Shown: positions 60,989 to 64,000 of the stretch, in pieces
Layout of the letters: each line of letters opens with the position of its first letter
How positions within the stretch are numbered: the first letter of the stretch is position 1
Assembly (NCBI GenBank): GCA_963677085.2
Contig: CAXXFH010000004.1
Span: 1,922,001 to 1,986,000 of the forward strand
Direction: 5' to 3'
DNA from: G963677085 sp963677085
Lineage (GTDB): Bacteria; Planctomycetota; Planctomycetia; Pirellulales; Thermoguttaceae
Length of the DNA stretch: 64,000 bases
Made by a program: the position numbers and the translations under genes
The notes under the pieces: generated by a model
Databases searched by the model: none
What the model saw: only the letters and a program-made list of their open reading frames with translations
Told to the model about the DNA's origin: nothing

Positions 60989-62620
60989 ATGTGCGCAAAG
61001 CAGCAAGCGGCCTCCTCAACCAACGTAACCCGAGCGGCCCCGACAGCCACTCCGTCGGCACCCACCCCGTCGGCCCCAGACGAGCAACGCCTGGCAACCA
61101 CCGTGGCCGCCATCGACGTCGGCTCGAACTCCGTGCGGATGGTCATCGCCGAAGTGCTCGACGACGGCAGCATTGAAGTGCTCGAACGGCTTCAGCGGGC
61201 CGTGCGGCTTGGGCAAGATACGTTCCGCCGCGGCCGGCTCGGTGGCCAAAGCATGCAAGCCACGGTGGCCGTGTTGCGCGACTTTCGCCAGCTCTTGCGG
61301 CTGTACAACGTGGCACAAGTTCGGGCGGTCGCCACCAGCGCCCTGCGCGAAGCCAGTAACGCCGACACGTTCGTCGACCGCATCTTCATGGCTACCGACA
61401 TTCACCTCGAGGTGATCGGCACCTCGGAAGAAAGTCGGCTAACGGTTTCCGCGGTCCAGCACGCCATGGGCGACGCGTTGGAAGTTAGCGAGGGCCGTAC
61501 CCTGGTGGTCGACGTGGGCGGCGGTATCACGCTGTTGACCGTTTTGGAGCAGGGCGCAATCGACACCGCGCAGAGTCTCCGCTTGGGATCAATCCGGCTG
61601 CAAGAAACCCTGGCCACCAGCGAGGAACCTCCACTGAGATCGGCCGACATTCTTCGGCAACAGATTCGCAACGAACTCGCCCCCGTGCAGGGTTCGCTAC
61701 CGCTGAAGGAAATCACGGCATTTGTGGCCGTCGGCGGCGACGTACGATTCGCCTCGCGTCAGGTGGGCAAACCCACTTCGTCGCCCGAACTGAGCACCAT
61801 CGATATCGACGACTTCGACAACCTGGTAGCACTCTGCGAGCGGAAGTCGGCCGAGGAGCTTTCGCGGCGCCACGGGCTGCCCTTTGCCGACGCCGAAACC
61901 CTTACGCCCGCGTTGCTCGTGTATCAAATGCTGCTGCACAAGACCAACGCCCGGCAGATGATCGTTTCCAACGCCTCGCTGCGCGACGGTTTGTTGCTGG
62001 AACTGGCGTGCGAGGTTACCGGCCAAAAAGACGAAACCCTGGAACAAGGGGCCATCCACTCGGCGCTTTCGTTGCTAGAGAAATTCCATGTCGATGTGAG
62101 CCACGCACGGATCGTTTCCGAACTGACCGTCCGTTTGTTCGACGAATTACAGGCCGACCATGGTCTGACACCGCGGCACCGGTTACTGCTGCGAATTGCC
62201 GCCTTGCTACATGAAATAGGCAGCGTGGTCAGCCCCCGTGCCCATCACAAGCACAGCTACTACCTGATTGCCAACTCGGAGATTTTTGGGCTCAACCGCG
62301 ACGAGATCGAGTTGGTCGCGCTGATCGCCCGCTACCATCGACGCAGCCCGCCCAAACCGTCGCATGCCGAGTACATGACGCTCTCGCGGCCCAGCCGAGT
62401 GTTGGTCAACAAGATGGCCGCCATCCTGCGCATGGCCGACGCCCTGGCCCGAGGCCACCTCACTCGGGTGTCAGATCTGCAATTCGAACGCCAGGGCGAC
62501 GACATGACGATCTTCGTTCCCGGCGGGAGCAACTTCCTGCTGGAACAACGGGCAATCGCCGTCAAAGGCGACTTATTCGAAGACATCTACGGAATCAAGG
62601 TCCACCTGGAGGAACGGTAG
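60989..62620 (+). CDS. ppx: exopolyphosphatase/pppGpp phosphohydrolase (Ppx/GppA) with HD domain
   Basis: 543 residues. After a ~35-residue low-complexity N-terminus, the ASKHA phosphatase fold begins with VAAIDVGSNSVRMVIAE and includes ATSALREASNADTF, VIGTSEESRLT and TLVVDVGGGITLL. The C-terminal third is HD-like (RHRLLLRIAALLHEIGSVVS; HHKHSYYLIAN; VALIARYHRR), as in bacterial Ppx. It degrades polyphosphate or pppGpp. 89 bp after the phosphoesterase gene and followed by ppk1. Confidence 0.9.
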   Translation: MCAKQQAASSTNVTRAAPTATPSAPTPSAPDEQRLATTVAAIDVGSNSVRMVIAEVLDDGSIEVLERLQRAVRLGQDTFRRGRLGGQSMQATVAVLRDFRQLLRLYNVAQVRAVATSALREASNADTFVDRIFMATDIHLEVIGTSEESRLTVSAVQHAMGDALEVSEGRTLVVDVGGGITLLTVLEQGAIDTAQSLRLGSIRLQETLATSEEPPLRSADILRQQIRNELAPVQGSLPLKEITAFVAVGGDVRFASRQVGKPTSSPELSTIDIDDFDNLVALCERKSAEELSRRHGLPFADAETLTPALLVYQMLLHKTNARQMIVSNASLRDGLLLELACEVTGQKDETLEQGAIHSALSLLEKFHVDVSHARIVSELTVRLFDELQADHGLTPRHRLLLRIAALLHEIGSVVSPRAHHKHSYYLIANSEIFGLNRDEIELVALIARYHRRSPPKPSHAEYMTLSRPSRVLVNKMAAILRMADALARGHLTRVSDLQFERQGDDMTIFVPGGSNFLLEQRAIAVKGDLFEDIYGIKVHLEER

Positions 62621-62712
62621 AAGTTCTTCTTTTTTCTTCGTGTTCTTCATTCACTTCATGGTTTCCCTTTGCTTGAAATCGCACGAAACCATCCCGTTCA
62701 TCCCGTCGAATT

Positions 62713-64000
62713 ATGTCTGTTAAGGACAACGAAACCCGAATGACGAAAGACATGGCCAAGAACCGCTTGAAATCACCCGACTTGTACATCAACCGGGAAC
62801 TCGGCTGGCTGGAATTCAACGACCGGGTTCTGCAGGAAGGTCTCTCGGACCACTTGCCCCTGCTGGAGCGGCTGAAATTCCTGGCCATCGTCAGCTCGAA
62901 CCTCGATGAGTTCTTCCTCGTGCGAGTAGCGGGGCTCGTGCAACAACGGGCCGCCGGGGTGCGGTCGACCGACCCGGCCGGACTCAACCCGGCCGAGCAA
63001 CTGAAGCATATTTCCCAACGCGCACACCGCATGGTGGCCGAGCAAACGGCCGGCATCCACAAAGTACTTAACGAACTCTCGACACACGGCCTGCACCTGC
63101 TGCCACGTAGCGAGTGGACCGAGCAGCAGAAGCGTTATCTCGACGCCCACTTCATTCGGCAAATCCATCCCATCCTCACCCCCTTGGCGTTGGAAGACCT
63201 CAACCCCATCCCCTTGCTGCCGTCGCTGCAATTGCACGTGGCCGCCGTGTTGGCCATCGAGGAAGAGGGCCAAACCAAAGAGAAGATTGTTGCCGTTCCG
63301 GTTCCCAGCCAGTTGCCGCGATTCATCGACGTCTCCAGCGACGGCGAAGTCCATCTTGCCCAACAGGAAGATGTCATCGCCGCCAACCTGCCGGCCCTGT
63401 TTCCCGGTGCCGAAGTACTGGCCACGGCCTGCTTCCGTATCATTCGCGACGCCGACGTGACCGTGACCGACGACGATGCTGGCGACCTCTTGCAGGTTAT
63501 CGAGGAGGCCGTCGTCGATCGGCGCCGTCGGGCTGCCGTGCGGTTGAGCATCTCGGCCAACGCCGACCAACGCATCGAATCCTGGCTCACCAACTGGCTC
63601 GATCTGCAAGACGACGACGTCTACGAAATCGAGGGCCTGCTGGACGCCTCTTCGCTGTGGGAAATCGTCGGCCGCCCGGGCTTCGACGATCTGAAAATCC
63701 CCGACTGGACGCCCCAACCTCCACGCGACTTGCTCGGCACGGAAGATCTCTGGGAAGCCATCCAGGATCGTGACGTGTTGCTGTTCCATCCCTACGAGAG
63801 CTTCGATCCGGTCGTGCAACTCGTGGAACAGGCCTCGGAAGATCCCGACGTGCTGGCCATCAAACAAACGCTCTACCGCACCAGCGGCGACTCGCCGATC
63901 ATCCGCGCCTTGGAACAAGCGGCCGAAAACGGCAAAGAAGTGACGGTGCTCGTCGAACTGAAAGCCCGCTTCGACGAAGCCCGCAATGTGAACTGGGCCC
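62713..64000 (+). CDS. ppk1: polyphosphate kinase PPK1 (3' part beyond window)
   Basis: First 429 codons from ATG 62713; ATG 62740 or 62752 are possible later starts (AAGGA precedes 62740). The N domain (LYINRELGWLEFNDRVLQEG; LKFLAIVSSNLDEFFLVRVA) and head domain (LHLLPRSEWTEQQKRYLDAH; LTPLALEDLNPIPLLPSLQL) are complete, and the C1 domain begins (LLFHPYESFDPVVQLVEQAS; AIKQTLYRTSGDSPIIRALE). The catalytic histidines lie past the window. It makes polyphosphate from ATP and stands opposite to Ppx in the same gene set. Confidence 0.93.
   Translation, partial: MSVKDNETRMTKDMAKNRLKSPDLYINRELGWLEFNDRVLQEGLSDHLPLLERLKFLAIVSSNLDEFFLVRVAGLVQQRAAGVRSTDPAGLNPAEQLKHISQRAHRMVAEQTAGIHKVLNELSTHGLHLLPRSEWTEQQKRYLDAHFIRQIHPILTPLALEDLNPIPLLPSLQLHVAAVLAIEEEGQTKEKIVAVPVPSQLPRFIDVSSDGEVHLAQQEDVIAANLPALFPGAEVLATACFRIIRDADVTVTDDDAGDLLQVIEEAVVDRRRRAAVRLSISANADQRIESWLTNWLDLQDDDVYEIEGLLDASSLWEIVGRPGFDDLKIPDWTPQPPRDLLGTEDLWEAIQDRDVLLFHPYESFDPVVQLVEQASEDPDVLAIKQTLYRTSGDSPIIRALEQAAENGKEVTVLVELKARFDEARNVNWA

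Noticed and set aside
1..64000. CRISPR arrays, tRNA, rRNA
   Set aside because: I looked for regularly spaced direct repeats and for conserved RNA-gene sequences; the repeats present are dispersed palindromes and no RNA gene was recognised. tRNAscan and Infernal would be needed for certainty.

Overview
The window is most likely chromosomal DNA of a planctomycete (Pirellulales-like). Several planctomycete hallmarks occur together: three DUF1559 prepilin-like proteins with an H-X9-DG C-terminus, six PEP-CTERM surface proteins, four ECF sigma factor/FecR pairs, two formylglycine sulfatases, and a Gfo/Idh/MocA oxidoreductase with a Tat signal. GC content is fairly high and genes sit in short operons separated by repeat-rich intergenic DNA. 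No rRNA, tRNA, CRISPR or phage genes were seen.

Layout. 1-15 kb is a carbohydrate and surface region: a partial GH78 rhamnosidase, a ferritin-like protein, the oxidoreductase, a glycosyltransferase like reversibly glycosylated polypeptide, a DUF4105 lipoprotein, a large membrane protein, a CelD-like acetyltransferase, a sulfatase and a PEP-CTERM propeller-like protein. 15.1-18.6 kb (minus) is sigma/FecR/PEP-CTERM cassette A. 20.3-27.3 kb (minus) is an arsenic and thiol-redox island: two ArsR, ArsC, ACR3, an ArsP-type permease, a small thioredoxin, a DGC zinc protein, two ArsF-like thioredoxins and an ArsG/CcdA-like membrane protein. 28.5-34.6 kb holds two large chemoreceptors, one with a four-fold repeated sensor region and one with two cysteine-rich PAS domains. 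35.0-44.9 kb is cassette B (sigma, FecR, two PEP-CTERM, sulfatase, DUF1559), interrupted by two tandem IS630-type elements. 45.3-50.8 kb is cassette C (sigma, FecR, PEP-CTERM, DUF1559, Tat FAD oxidoreductase). 52.4-58.1 kb is cassette D (sigma, FecR-LamG, PEP-CTERM-LamG, DUF1559), with a second copy of one IS630 element inserted at the FecR stop codon. 58.8-64 kb is a polyphosphate module (CHAD, metallophosphoesterase, Ppx/GppA, PPK1 truncated by the window end).

The most striking theme is the four sigma/FecR/PEP-CTERM cassettes. Sigma and FecR genes overlap in three of them. The FecR proteins have one membrane span and a large outer domain belonging to the same module families as the PEP-CTERM proteins. 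In cassette D the LamG modules of the FecR protein and its neighbour differ at only 13 of about 203 residues by eye. This suggests surface signalling in which the anti-sigma regulator carries a copy of the domain found on the protein it may control. The second theme is a dense set of short palindromic repeats, including a 101-bp MITE-like element with a 9-bp target duplication. Several abut or supply stop codons, and one pair has separated sigma from FecR in cassette A.
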